The translations under genes and the position numbers were made by a program. Below are positions 1 to 6,745 of a stretch of 9,612 bases of DNA, in pieces. Origin of the DNA: an uncultured Pseudomonadota bacterium (lineage in GTDB: Bacteria; Pseudomonadota; Gammaproteobacteria; Burkholderiales; SG8-39); the NCBI GenBank assembly GCA_903864555.1, contig CAIPGJ010000971.1:1-9612 (forward strand), written 5' to 3'. Positions within the stretch are counted from its first letter, which is position 1. Each line of letters begins with the position of its first letter. Below the pieces are notes generated by a model. That model was not told the origin of the DNA. It made no database searches and saw only the letters and a program-made list of their open reading frames with translations.

Positions 1-1248
1 CTCGGCCGTAGCTGTGCGGAAACCCTGCAGGCGGTCCGGGGTGATCGGATCGGCAGCGGGAAGCGCAATCGTCATGGGATTACGATGTTCATTGTTGACC
101 CGGAACTCGTAATGCAGATGGGGTCCGGTGGCCCATCCGGTCTGGCCGACATTGCCGATGGTGTCACCCTGCGATATCCGGGTGCCTGTCCTGATGCCCT
201 TGGCAAACCCGCTGAGGTGTGCGTACCACGTGGTCATGCCGTTGCCATGGCGAAGGACCACGACATTGCCGTAACCGCCCTGGGCCCCGGCAAAGTCCAC
301 CACGCCGTCACTGGTCGCCCTGACCCGTGTTCCGGAAGGCGCGCCATAATCGACGCCCTTGTGTGCACGCCATTGCTGGAGGATGGGATGGAAACGCATG
401 GAAAAGCCGGAGGTGACCCGCGAGAATTCCAGCGGGGAGCGCAGGAAGGCCTTGCGCAGGTTCTTGCCTTCGGGTGTGTAGTACCCCCCCTTGCTGCCGG
501 GTTCCTGGTACCACACGGCACGGAAAACGCGCTGCTGATTGGTGAACTCGGCGGCAAGCAGACGTCCCGGCCGTACCGTTCGCCCCTGATGCCCGAGCAT
601 TTCATAGACAACGGTAAAGTGGTCGCCCTTGCGCAGGTCTCTGTGGAAGTCGATGTCGCCGGCAAATAGCTCGGCAAGCTGCATGGCGATGGCATCGGGA
701 ATGTTGGCGTCGTCGGTCGCGGCAAACAGGGACGAGCGTATCTCGCCTGACTTCATCTGCACCACGGGCGACAGCCCGGCCCCTTCCTCGCTGACTGCGA
801 ACGAGGATCCTTGCGGATGAATGGAAACAATCTGGTCGCGCGGCGATAGGAAGGACAGGGCGAGCAATTCACCTTCCTCCGACGTCTTTGCCTGCACTGC
901 CATGCCGGGGCGCAGGTTGCGGAGCGACGATGTGGCCTGGGGGGAGACCAGCAGGCGCCGGGTGTCCTGTTCATCCACGCCGAGCCGATCCAGCAGTGAG
1001 GAGAGCGTGTCACCACGCTGATAGCGCTCCTCGTGGACATACTCCGTGGCGGGGGTTGCAAGGCGTTCTATCCGGGGGCTGAGGGTACGATCGATCGGCA
1101 ACATCACCAGCGGGGCTGGTGCTTCGGGGACCGTGCCAAAGGCTGTCACCACAGCGAAGAATGAGGCCGCAGCCACACCCATGCCGAAGCGCAGGCCGCG
1201 TCGGTGGAAAAGGGTTTGCGCTAGAATGCGCGGCTCACGTTCGTTCAT
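1..1248 (-). CDS. M23 family peptidoglycan endopeptidase, 3' end beyond window
   Basis: This is a zinc metallopeptidase expected to cut peptide cross-links of peptidoglycan in the periplasm. The window holds 416 codons, open to the left edge with no stop. The N-terminus has a short basic stretch and one hydrophobic segment at about residues 22-40, a membrane anchor or uncleaved signal. A LysM/OapA-like part follows at about 72-120 (YQRGDTLSSLLDRLG). A Csd3-like middle domain lies at about 170-245 (IDFHRDLRKGDHFTVVYE). The M23 (LytM) domain runs from about 270 to 395. All metal and catalytic positions are present: H296 and D300 in HKGVDYGAP, H343 in WYAHLSG, and H377-H379 in GPHLHYEF, so it should be active, unlike the degenerate EnvC/NlpD type. 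Family members run about 430-475 residues, so only a short tail should be missing. The ATG at 1248 is chosen because it precedes the anchor and has a weak GGA five bases upstream. It diverges from tyrS. In related genomes anmK often lies downstream, but that would be outside the window. Confidence 0.93.
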   Translation of the reverse strand, partial: MNEREPRILAQTLFHRRGLRFGMGVAAASFFAVVTAFGTVPEAPAPLVMLPIDRTLSPRIERLATPATEYVHEERYQRGDTLSSLLDRLGVDEQDTRRLLVSPQATSSLRNLRPGMAVQAKTSEEGELLALSFLSPRDQIVSIHPQGSSFAVSEEGAGLSPVVQMKSGEIRSSLFAATDDANIPDAIAMQLAELFAGDIDFHRDLRKGDHFTVVYEMLGHQGRTVRPGRLLAAEFTNQQRVFRAVWYQEPGSKGGYYTPEGKNLRKAFLRSPLEFSRVTSGFSMRFHPILQQWRAHKGVDYGAPSGTRVRATSDGVVDFAGAQGGYGNVVVLRHGNGMTTWYAHLSGFAKGIRTGTRISQGDTIGNVGQTGWATGPHLHYEFRVNNEHRNPMTIALPAADPITPDRLQGFRTATAE

Positions 1249-1276
1249 GTCTATCCAGCTGAGCGACAAAAGATGA

Positions 1277-1304
1277 AGTGTAACAAAAACAAAGGCATGT
1301 TCAA
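1277..1304 (-). promoter_or_regulatory. Candidate sigma70 promoter for the M23 peptidase gene
   Basis: On the minus strand a -35-like TTGAAC (1304-1299) is separated by 16 bases from a -10-like TACACT (1282-1277). Each matches four of six consensus bases. Transcription would begin near 1270, leaving a leader of about 20 bases before the ATG at 1248. The spacer is T-rich in an otherwise GC-rich region. This is a consensus match only. Confidence 0.35.
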
Positions 1305-1314
1305 GAAAAGCTGA

Positions 1315-1342
1315 GTTCGGCCCGCCAGGCGGCCGAACCGCC
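1315..1342 (+). promoter_or_regulatory. Two overlapping, mutually exclusive hairpins in the tyrS leader
   Basis: A perfect 8-bp inverted repeat pairs GTTCGGCC (1315-1322) with GGCCGAAC (1331-1338) across an 8-base loop. A second inverted repeat pairs GGCGG (1328-1332) with CCGCC (1338-1342) across the 5-base loop CCGAA. The second hairpin needs bases 1331, 1332 and 1338 that belong to the first stem, so both cannot form fully at once. Neither is followed by a T run, so this is not a plain intrinsic terminator. The weak GGA ribosome site of tyrS (1351-1353) lies nine bases beyond. A role in tyrS expression is inferred, and the hairpin could instead be a DNA-level operator in the divergent region. 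Confidence 0.4.
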
Positions 1343-1361
1343 CATTTCACGGAAAAAATCC

Positions 1362-2564
1362 ATGGCGGACGTCCAGGAACAACTCAGGATCATCAAGCGA
1401 GGCTGCGATGAACTCCTGGTTGAGACCGAACTGATTGAGAAACTCAAGTCTGGCCGCCCCTTGCGTATAAAGCTCGGCATGGATCCCACGGCCCCCGACC
1501 TCCATCTGGGCCATACCGTCGTGATCAACAAGCTGCGCCAGTTTCAGGAATTGGGCCATCACGTCCAGTTCCTGATTGGCGATTTCACCGGCATGATCGG
1601 GGATCCGACCGGAAAAAATGCCACCCGACCACCGTTGACAAGAGAGCAAGTTGCTGATAATGCTGCAACTTATCGGGAACAGGTGTTCAAGATTCTCGAT
1701 CCAGTCCGCACCGAGGTCCTGTTCAACTCAACCTGGTGCGATCAACTGGGATCAGCCGGGATGATACGGCTTGCATCGACCTACACCGTCGCTCGTATGC
1801 TCGAGCGAGACGACTTCGGCAAGCGTTACAAGTCCAACCAGCCCATCGCCATCCATGAGTTCCTGTATCCCCTCATGCAGGGTTACGACTCGGTGGCTAT
1901 GAAAAGCGATGTGGAACTCGGGGGTACTGACCAGAAATTCAACCTTCTGGTCGGTCGGGAATTGCAGCGCCACCATGGTCAGCCGGGGCAATGCATCCTC
2001 ACCATGCCCCTGCTGGAGGGGCTGGATGGCGTCAACAAGATGTCCAAGTCGTTGGGTAACTATGTCGGCATCAGCGAGCCTGCCGAAACCATATTCGGCA
2101 AGCTGATGTCCATCTCCGACGAACTCATGTGGCGTTACCTGGAACTGCTTTCCTTCGAGTCGCTCGATACCCTGGCCGGCTGGAAAGCCGAGGTGGCCGG
2201 CGGTCGCAACCCGCGGGACATCAAGGTGCAACTCGCCAAGGAAATCGTCGCCCGCTTCCATTCCGCCGAGGCGGCCGAGCGGGCAGAGACCGACTTCAAT
2301 GCCCGTTTCCGGCAGGGTGCCATGCCCGAGGACATGCCCGAAGTGCTGGTTGAAACGGGAGGGCAGGCCATGGCCATCGCTGCCGTACTCAAGGCTGCCG
2401 GACTCAATGCCAGTACGTCCGAGGCGATGCGCATGATCGATCAGGGTGGTGTCCGCATGGATGGCGAGCGGGTCAGCGACAAGGCTCTCAAGCTTGCCCC
2501 GGGGACGATCATGGTTTTACAGGTGGGCAAACGCAAGTTCGCCAAAGTGACTCTGACCCAGTGA
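1362..2564 (+). CDS. tyrS: Tyrosyl-tRNA synthetase, KMSKS-type (TyrRS 2)
   Basis: This cytoplasmic class I aminoacyl-tRNA synthetase activates tyrosine with ATP and loads it on tRNA-Tyr. It is 400 residues, the normal length for this subfamily. The Rossmann catalytic domain covers about residues 1-235, with the HIGH motif as HLGH at 48-51 and a perfect KMSKS loop at 226-230. The canonical KMSKS, rather than the KFGKT of E. coli TyrS, places it in the TyrZ-like type-2 subfamily. Other family marks are [14 protein letters not shown] and [12 protein letters not shown] helical anticodon-binding part follows, and a C-terminal S4 RNA-binding domain lies at about 335-398 ([16 protein letters not shown]). 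The ATG at 1362 fits the family N-terminus. Its ribosome site is weak (GGA at 1351-1353, eight bases upstream). The gene diverges from the M23 peptidase and appears to be transcribed alone, with a hairpin after its stop. Confidence 0.98.
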   Translation: MADVQEQLRIIKRGCDELLVETELIEKLKSGRPLRIKLGMDPTAPDLHLGHTVVINKLRQFQELGHHVQFLIGDFTGMIGDPTGKNATRPPLTREQVADNAATYREQVFKILDPVRTEVLFNSTWCDQLGSAGMIRLASTYTVARMLERDDFGKRYKSNQPIAIHEFLYPLMQGYDSVAMKSDVELGGTDQKFNLLVGRELQRHHGQPGQCILTMPLLEGLDGVNKMSKSLGNYVGISEPAETIFGKLMSISDELMWRYLELLSFESLDTLAGWKAEVAGGRNPRDIKVQLAKEIVARFHSAEAAERAETDFNARFRQGAMPEDMPEVLVETGGQAMAIAAVLKAAGLNASTSEAMRMIDQGGVRMDGERVSDKALKLAPGTIMVLQVGKRKFAKVTLTQ

Positions 2565-2573
2565 ACGATCCCG

Positions 2574-2596
2574 CGGGACGCGCAGATTGCGTCCCG
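2574..2596 (+). terminator. Hairpin after tyrS, possible weak terminator
   Basis: CGGGACGC (2574-2581) and GCGTCCCG (2589-2596) form a perfect 8-bp stem with a 7-base loop, starting ten bases after the tyrS stop. The following bases (TTCCGCTTT) are only a broken T tract, so termination may be partial and some tyrS transcripts could enter the ABC genes 27 bases later. Confidence 0.45.
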
Positions 2597-2622
2597 TTCC
2601 GCTTTGATGCTATCTCTCCGGC

Positions 2623-3417
2623 ATGCCCATGCTGACGCGGCCTGATCTGACTGAACCCTCTGAATCCACGACGACCGAACCGGTGGTCAGTCTGCGGGGC
2701 GTGTCCAAGGTTTTTCCGAACGGCACCATGGCGCTGGCTCCTGTCGACCTGTCTGTCTTCGAAGGCGAATTCCTTACCCTGCTGGGCCCTTCCGGATGCG
2801 GCAAGAGCACCCTGCTGCGACTGGTCGCCGGATTGCTGAATCCGGGTGAAGGCAAGGTGCAGTGCCGGGCCGGAAAAATCGGATTCGTGTTTCAGGAACC
2901 AACGCTCATGCCCTGGGCCAGGGTACGGGACAATGTGCGCCTGCCACTGGAACTCTCCGGACAGGTCATGGACGACGTGGAGCGACGGGTGGATGCGGCG
3001 CTTGCCGCAGTCGGCCTCACGGATTTTGCCGGACACCGGCCCAGGGAGCTTTCGGGCGGCATGCGTATGCGTGCATCCATCGCCCGCGCCCTGGTCGACG
3101 AACCCTCGCTCCTGCTCATGGATGAGCCATTCGGTGCGCTGGACGAGATCACCCGCAACCGGCTGGATGCCGATCTGCTTGCGGTGTGCCAGGCGCGCCG
3201 TCTGACAGTCCTGTTTGTCACCCACAGCATCCACGAAGCCGTTTTCCTGTCGAGCCGCGTCCTGGTCATGTCGCCGCGACCGGGGCGCGTGCTGGCAGAC
3301 CTGCGCATGGCCGAGCCGTATCCACGTGGCGATGACTTTCGCACCAGCGCCCGCTTCGCCGAAACCACCCGGGACCTCATGCAGGTGCTCACGCAAGGCT
3401 CGGGGGGCGGCTTGTGA
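2623..3417 (+). CDS. ABC importer ATPase, SsuB/TauB/nitrate-type
   Basis: This is the nucleotide-binding subunit that drives import of an unidentified small molecule at the inner face of the cytoplasmic membrane. It is 264 residues with the whole ABC motif set intact: Walker A GPSGCGKST at 55-63, Q-loop Q91 in FVFQEPTLMPW, signature LSGGM at 143-147, Walker B LLLMDEP at 163-169, D-loop GALD at 171-174 and switch H201. The QEPTLMPWARVRDNVRLPLE stretch is typical of the nitrate/sulfonate/taurine/pyrimidine-precursor branch (COG1116). The short C-terminus leaves no room for an added regulatory domain. The start could be ATG 2623 or ATG 2629, since neither has a clear ribosome site. The stop overlaps the permease start by four bases, which indicates translational coupling. 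Confidence 0.95.
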   Translation: MPMLTRPDLTEPSESTTTEPVVSLRGVSKVFPNGTMALAPVDLSVFEGEFLTLLGPSGCGKSTLLRLVAGLLNPGEGKVQCRAGKIGFVFQEPTLMPWARVRDNVRLPLELSGQVMDDVERRVDAALAAVGLTDFAGHRPRELSGGMRMRASIARALVDEPSLLLMDEPFGALDEITRNRLDADLLAVCQARRLTVLFVTHSIHEAVFLSSRVLVMSPRPGRVLADLRMAEPYPRGDDFRTSARFAETTRDLMQVLTQGSGGGL

Positions 3418-4205
3418 GCGGCTTCGCAGGGGCCTTGCGATTGACAGCCCCGGCGCTGGTCGGGGTGCTATTCCTTGTCATCTGGCAGGGACTGGTCGGC
3501 TTTCTGGAGATTCCTGTCTATGTCCTGCCATCCCCGCTGCGGGTGGCGCAGGCGTTGGTGGAGGACCGCGAGTTGCTCCTGGGTTCCCTGTTGATCACAT
3601 TGAAAATTGCCGTGGCCGCCTTCGTGCTGGCCGTGGTCCTGGGCGTGCTGGCCGCCTTCGTTTTCGTGCAGAGCCGCTGGCTGGAACTGTCCCTGTTTCC
3701 CTATGCCGTGCTGCTGCAGGTCACCCCGGTCGTCGCCATCGCACCGCTCATCATCATCTGGGTGGACAACATGCAGTTGGCGCTGGTGATTTGCGCCACC
3801 ATCGTGGCGGTGTTTCCCGTGATATCCAACACCACATTGGGATTGCGTAGTGTTGATACTGGCCTGCTGGACCTGTTTCGCCTCTACAAGGCGGGACGCT
3901 GGCAGGTGCTGATGCGTCTGCGTGTCCCGAGTGCCCTGCCGCATTTCTTCGGGGGCATGCGCATTGCCTCCGGCCTTGCCCTGATCGGCGCAGTGGTTTC
4001 CGAATTCATAGCCGGCACCGGTGGCAATGCCGGCGGGCTCGCCTATCAGATCCTGATCGCCGGGTTCCAGCTGAACATTCCGCGCCTGTTCGCAGCGCTG
4101 TTTCTCATCGCCTTGACGGGCGTGCTGTTGTTCATGGCCATGGTCTGGCTGTCGCGCCTGTCGCTGCGGCACTGGCACGAAAGCGAAATCTCCGCCGAGG
4201 CCTGA
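3414..4205 (+). CDS. ABC importer permease, BPD_transp_1 family
   Basis: This is the inner-membrane channel subunit of the importer, expected to act as a homodimer with the ATPase just upstream. It is 263 residues with about six hydrophobic segments, near residues 12-30, 64-86, 96-116, 121-140, 183-203 and 228-248. The cytoplasmic coupling loop (EAA region) lies at about 148-182. Its usual EAA..G core is replaced by DLFRLYKAGRWQ, then VLMRLRVPSALP, as is common in SsuC/ThiX-type permeases. The start is GTG at 3414, inside the ATPase stop (shared bases 3414-3417), and it gives a sensible N-terminus. The binding-protein gene follows after a 60-base gap. Confidence 0.94.
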   Translation: MSGFAGALRLTAPALVGVLFLVIWQGLVGFLEIPVYVLPSPLRVAQALVEDRELLLGSLLITLKIAVAAFVLAVVLGVLAAFVFVQSRWLELSLFPYAVLLQVTPVVAIAPLIIIWVDNMQLALVICATIVAVFPVISNTTLGLRSVDTGLLDLFRLYKAGRWQVLMRLRVPSALPHFFGGMRIASGLALIGAVVSEFIAGTGGNAGGLAYQILIAGFQLNIPRLFAALFLIALTGVLLFMAMVWLSRLSLRHWHESEISAEA

Positions 4206-4255
4206 AGCCCGCGAGCTGCCGCGTCGGCTCTGGCACAATCTGCGCACCGCTTTCC

Positions 4256-4260
4256 GGAGA
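4256..4260 (+). promoter_or_regulatory. Ribosome binding site of the ABC binding-protein gene
   Basis: GGAGA lies five bases before the ATG at 4266. It is the clearest Shine-Dalgarno sequence in the window and fixes that start. A strong site fits the excess of binding protein over permease usual in ABC importers. The 60-base gap before it (4206-4265) shows only a weak GC-rich dyad (GCCG 4218-4221 with CGGC 4225-4228) and no convincing promoter. Confidence 0.6.
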
Positions 4261-4265
4261 CTTGC

Positions 4266-5252
4266 ATGAAATCCATACTCTGTGCTGCCCTGACCTCCCT
4301 GGGTATGTTGCTGGCGCTTGGTGGCCATCCGGTGCGGGCACAGTCGCCGGACAAGCTGGTGTTTGGAACCAACTGGTATCCGGAGGCGGAGCATGGGGGG
4401 TTCTATCAGGCGATTGCCGAGGGCATCTATCGCAAGCACGGGCTTGAGGTGAGCATCAGGCCGGGCGGGCCGCAGATCAATGGACTGCAATTGCTGCTGG
4501 CCGGCCAGATCGACCTGTTCATGGGCTACGACACCCAGAGCATCAAGGTGCTCGAGCAGGATCTTCCCTTGGTGACTGTGGCCGCCACCTTTCAGAAGGA
4601 CCCCACCGTCATCATTTCCCACCCAGGTGTCACCCGCCTGGAGGAACTCAAGGGACGTCCCATCGCCATAGGCTCGGTCAGCGACAACACGTTCTGGCCG
4701 TGGCTCAAGGCTCGCTATGGCTATGAGGATGCACAGAAGCGGCCCTATGCCTTCAGTGTCCAGCCTTTTCTTGCCGACAAACGCTTGTCGCAGCAGGGAT
4801 ATCTCACTTCCGAACCCTATTCGATAGAGAAGGCTGGCGTGAAACCGGCAGTTTTTCTGCTCGCTGACCAGGGCTATCCGCCCTATGCCGAGACCGTCGT
4901 GGTGACCCGGGCGATGCTGGCCAAGCGCCGCGATGCCGTCCGGCGTTTCGTGCTGGCCAGTGCCGAGGGCTGGAAGCGCTATCTGGCCAACCCGGAGCCG
5001 GGAAACCGTCTGATCAAGAAAGACAATCCGCAGATGGAAGATGACCTGATTGCCTTCGGTATCCGTCGCATGAAGGAATTCGGCATTGTCACCGGAGGGG
5101 ATGCCGCCAGCCAGGGGATCATGACCATGACGGACGCCCGCTGGAAGAGGACTTTCGATTTCATGGTGACCGCTGGACTGGTCAAACCCGGCGTTGACTA
5201 TCGCAAGGCCTATACGCTGGATCTGGTGCGCGACATCCGCGTACTGCCCTGA
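4266..5252 (+). CDS. Periplasmic ABC substrate-binding protein, NMT1/THI5-like
   Basis: This is the periplasmic receptor that delivers substrate to the permease and ATPase encoded upstream. It is 328 residues. A Sec signal peptide covers residues 1-25, with a basic start, a hydrophobic core and likely cleavage after VRA. The mature part is a two-lobed NMT1/THI5-like fold. It opens with NWYPEAEHGGFYQAIAEGIY (36-55), which resembles the substrate-pocket region of ThiY-type pyrimidine-binding proteins. GLEVSIRPGGPQINGLQLLLAG, LKGRPIAIGS and GYLTSEPYSIEKAG follow. The mature protein has no cysteine, so the CCCFC motif of yeast THI5 enzymes is absent and a transport role fits. Candidate ligands are a thiamine-precursor pyrimidine, a sulfonate or a nitrile/hydantoin-like compound. 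No neighbour decides between them, so no symbol is given. Confidence 0.9.
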   Translation: MKSILCAALTSLGMLLALGGHPVRAQSPDKLVFGTNWYPEAEHGGFYQAIAEGIYRKHGLEVSIRPGGPQINGLQLLLAGQIDLFMGYDTQSIKVLEQDLPLVTVAATFQKDPTVIISHPGVTRLEELKGRPIAIGSVSDNTFWPWLKARYGYEDAQKRPYAFSVQPFLADKRLSQQGYLTSEPYSIEKAGVKPAVFLLADQGYPPYAETVVVTRAMLAKRRDAVRRFVLASAEGWKRYLANPEPGNRLIKKDNPQMEDDLIAFGIRRMKEFGIVTGGDAASQGIMTMTDARWKRTFDFMVTAGLVKPGVDYRKAYTLDLVRDIRVLP

Positions 5253-5298
5253 CGACTGCCTCGACGCGTCGCAAGGCCGACCTGCAGGCGTGACAGGA
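5253..5298. other. Convergent spacer between ABC operon and TAXI gene
   Basis: This 46-base gap separates two stops facing each other. It holds a perfect 10-bp palindrome CGACGCGTCG (5262-5271), flanked by GCC (5258-5260) and GGC (5275-5277), and a second palindrome CCTGCAGG (5281-5288). These could form a short hairpin on either strand, but no T run follows, so intrinsic termination is doubtful. Confidence 0.25.
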
Positions 5299-6675
5299 TC
5301 AGCCCGGCGGGGCTGCCTGCACCGCAGGTTCGGGCGTGCCCACCGGCATGCCCGGGGTGACCAGCGAGCGGCGCACCATGTCGATGTGCTGGCGCAGGGT
5401 ATAGACATCGGCACTGAAGGCAATGGGCAGGGTTCTTGAGTAGACGCGGCGCTCGAGGTCTTCCAGCCGGGCCAGAAAGTCGGCGGTGCGCTTGGCATCC
5501 ATGTCCTGCTTCAATTCCAGTTCGAGCATCTTCAACTCGCCATACCAGCGGTAAATGCGTGAGCGGATGCGCCAGGTGTAAAGCACCGGAGCCAGCTTGA
5601 CCGCAGGAATCAGCACTGCGATGAGGGGCACCAGGAGAACGACGATGCGGTCAATCAGCACTGCTGCCCAGAACGGCAGGTAGCGCTGAAGGAAAGACGG
5701 ACCGGACTTGTAATAGCGCGCCGCTTCCTTCGAGACTTCGAAATCCTGTTCCCGCAGCGCCGGGAACTCCCCCGCCCTCTGGAACACCCCCGACTTGCCA
5801 TGCACCTCGGTCATGGCCTGTATCAGCAGGCTGGCCAGGGCAGGGTGCAGGTCCTCCTTCACCAGCACGTTGGCCGTTGGTGCCAGCAAAGTCACTTCGC
5901 GGTCCGGAATGTTGCGAACCAGGTTGATGCCGCCTTCCGGAAGTTTGACGGCCGAAAGAAAGGGAAAGGCCTTGGTATAGGCATGGGCGCGATCAAAACT
6001 GAGCAAGCGGACGTTCTTGTCGTTGAGCAGCGAGTGGATGGCTGGCGATTCGGGCGGACCGATCAACAGGGCAACATCGATCCGGCCGCTGCGCAGTGCC
6101 TTGGCCGCGGCTTCGCCGCCATGATCGAACAGCCGGGTTGGCGGCCCCCATGCCTGGTTCACCAGCAGCAATTGCGTTGCCAGCCTGCGCGTGCCGCTGC
6201 CCTGGGGGCCGATGGCAATGCGCCGACCACGCAGCAGGCGCAACTGGTCTTCCATGACCTGTCCCCGGTAGAAGATCCACACCGGCTCGAAGTACACGCT
6301 GCCCAGGGTCACCAGTCCTGGATAGTCCTCGGAAGCGCCACTGCCTGCCTGGACGAACCCGGCTTCGATTTCGGAACTGGGGTCGGCGAGTTGTTCCAGG
6401 TTGGCCACCGATCCTGCCGAGGGCTTCAAATCCAGTCGGACGCCATTGCGCGCGAGGATCTCCTGGTAGCGCAGTGCATAGGCATGATAGGCCCCGTCTA
6501 CGGCGCCCGTGGTGAGGGCAAAGTGCGAGGGCGGCGCCGGCTTGACGAACTGATAGGCAAACCAGAAGGCGCCCAGGACCAGCAGCATCAGCGGCCAGCC
6601 TGCGACAACGGCGTCCCGTATGGAAAAGCGGGACAGGTGCAGGCGCGAGAACTGCAATTTGGCGAGCGGTTTCAT
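5299..6675 (-). CDS. Membrane-anchored TAXI-type TRAP solute-binding protein
   Basis: This is a TAXI-family (TRAP-associated extracytoplasmic) solute-binding protein, 458 residues from ATG 6675. A basic cytoplasmic tip leads to a transmembrane anchor at about residues 23-43 (WPLMLLVLGAFWFAYQFV) that lacks a clear cleavage site. The periplasmic binding domain spans about 52-324, with TTGAVDGAYHAYALRYQEIL, PSAGSVANLEQL, an aromatic YFEPVWIFYRG, and RRIAIGPQGSGTRRLA. A second hydrophobic segment at about 336-366 is followed by a charged probable coiled coil at 377-412 and a proline-rich tail. Common TAXI receptors are soluble and about 320 residues, so this is the longer two-anchor subtype. No TRAP membrane subunit lies nearby. 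An in-frame ATG at 6738 would add 21 residues, but it sits almost at the start of the divergent gene and spoils the N-terminus. The ligand is unknown. Confidence 0.88.
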   Translation of the reverse strand: MKPLAKLQFSRLHLSRFSIRDAVVAGWPLMLLVLGAFWFAYQFVKPAPPSHFALTTGAVDGAYHAYALRYQEILARNGVRLDLKPSAGSVANLEQLADPSSEIEAGFVQAGSGASEDYPGLVTLGSVYFEPVWIFYRGQVMEDQLRLLRGRRIAIGPQGSGTRRLATQLLLVNQAWGPPTRLFDHGGEAAAKALRSGRIDVALLIGPPESPAIHSLLNDKNVRLLSFDRAHAYTKAFPFLSAVKLPEGGINLVRNIPDREVTLLAPTANVLVKEDLHPALASLLIQAMTEVHGKSGVFQRAGEFPALREQDFEVSKEAARYYKSGPSFLQRYLPFWAAVLIDRIVVLLVPLIAVLIPAVKLAPVLYTWRIRSRIYRWYGELKMLELELKQDMDAKRTADFLARLEDLERRVYSRTLPIAFSADVYTLRQHIDMVRRSLVTPGMPVGTPEPAVQAAPPG

Positions 6676-6745
6676 GGTTGTAACAATAACCCGATTCAAT
6701 CCCGGCTGCAGGCGCCAAGGCCTTTGATCCGCTACCATTCATCCC
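6676..6745. other. Divergent intergenic region, TAXI gene and DUF3047 gene
   Basis: These 70 bases must carry the 5' signals of both divergent genes. A small dyad, GGTT (6676-6679) with AACC (6688-6691), enclosing TTGT-A-ACAA (6678-6686), lies directly before the TAXI start and could be an operator half. I found no well-spaced -35/-10 pair on either strand. TACCAT at 6733-6738 could be a -10 for the plus strand but has no partner. Neither gene has a good ribosome site. Confidence 0.25.

Noticed and set aside
85..669. A 194-codon plus-strand frame at the left end.
   Set aside because: It lies opposite the catalytic part of the M23 peptidase, whose zinc motifs are all intact on the minus strand.
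2565..2622. Thiamine pyrophosphate riboswitch ahead of the ABC genes.
   Set aside because: Only 58 bases separate tyrS from the ATPase, which is too short for a THI element. No conserved TPP aptamer motif is seen, only the simple 8-bp hairpin.
2509..3396. A 295-codon minus-strand frame opposite the ABC ATPase.
   Set aside because: The plus strand encodes every ABC motif in order, and the antisense product has no family features.
4231..4245. Sigma54-like TGGCAC with a GC 12 bases on, before the binding-protein gene.
   Set aside because: The -12 element matches only GC, and transcription would start at or inside the ribosome site, leaving no usable leader.
3468..5498. A 676-codon open frame on the minus strand across the permease, the binding protein and the TAXI gene's 3' end.
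   Set aside because: It is antisense to three well-supported genes. Its translation is rich in His, Gln, Arg and Gly with no recognisable motif, as expected for a shadow frame in GC-rich DNA.
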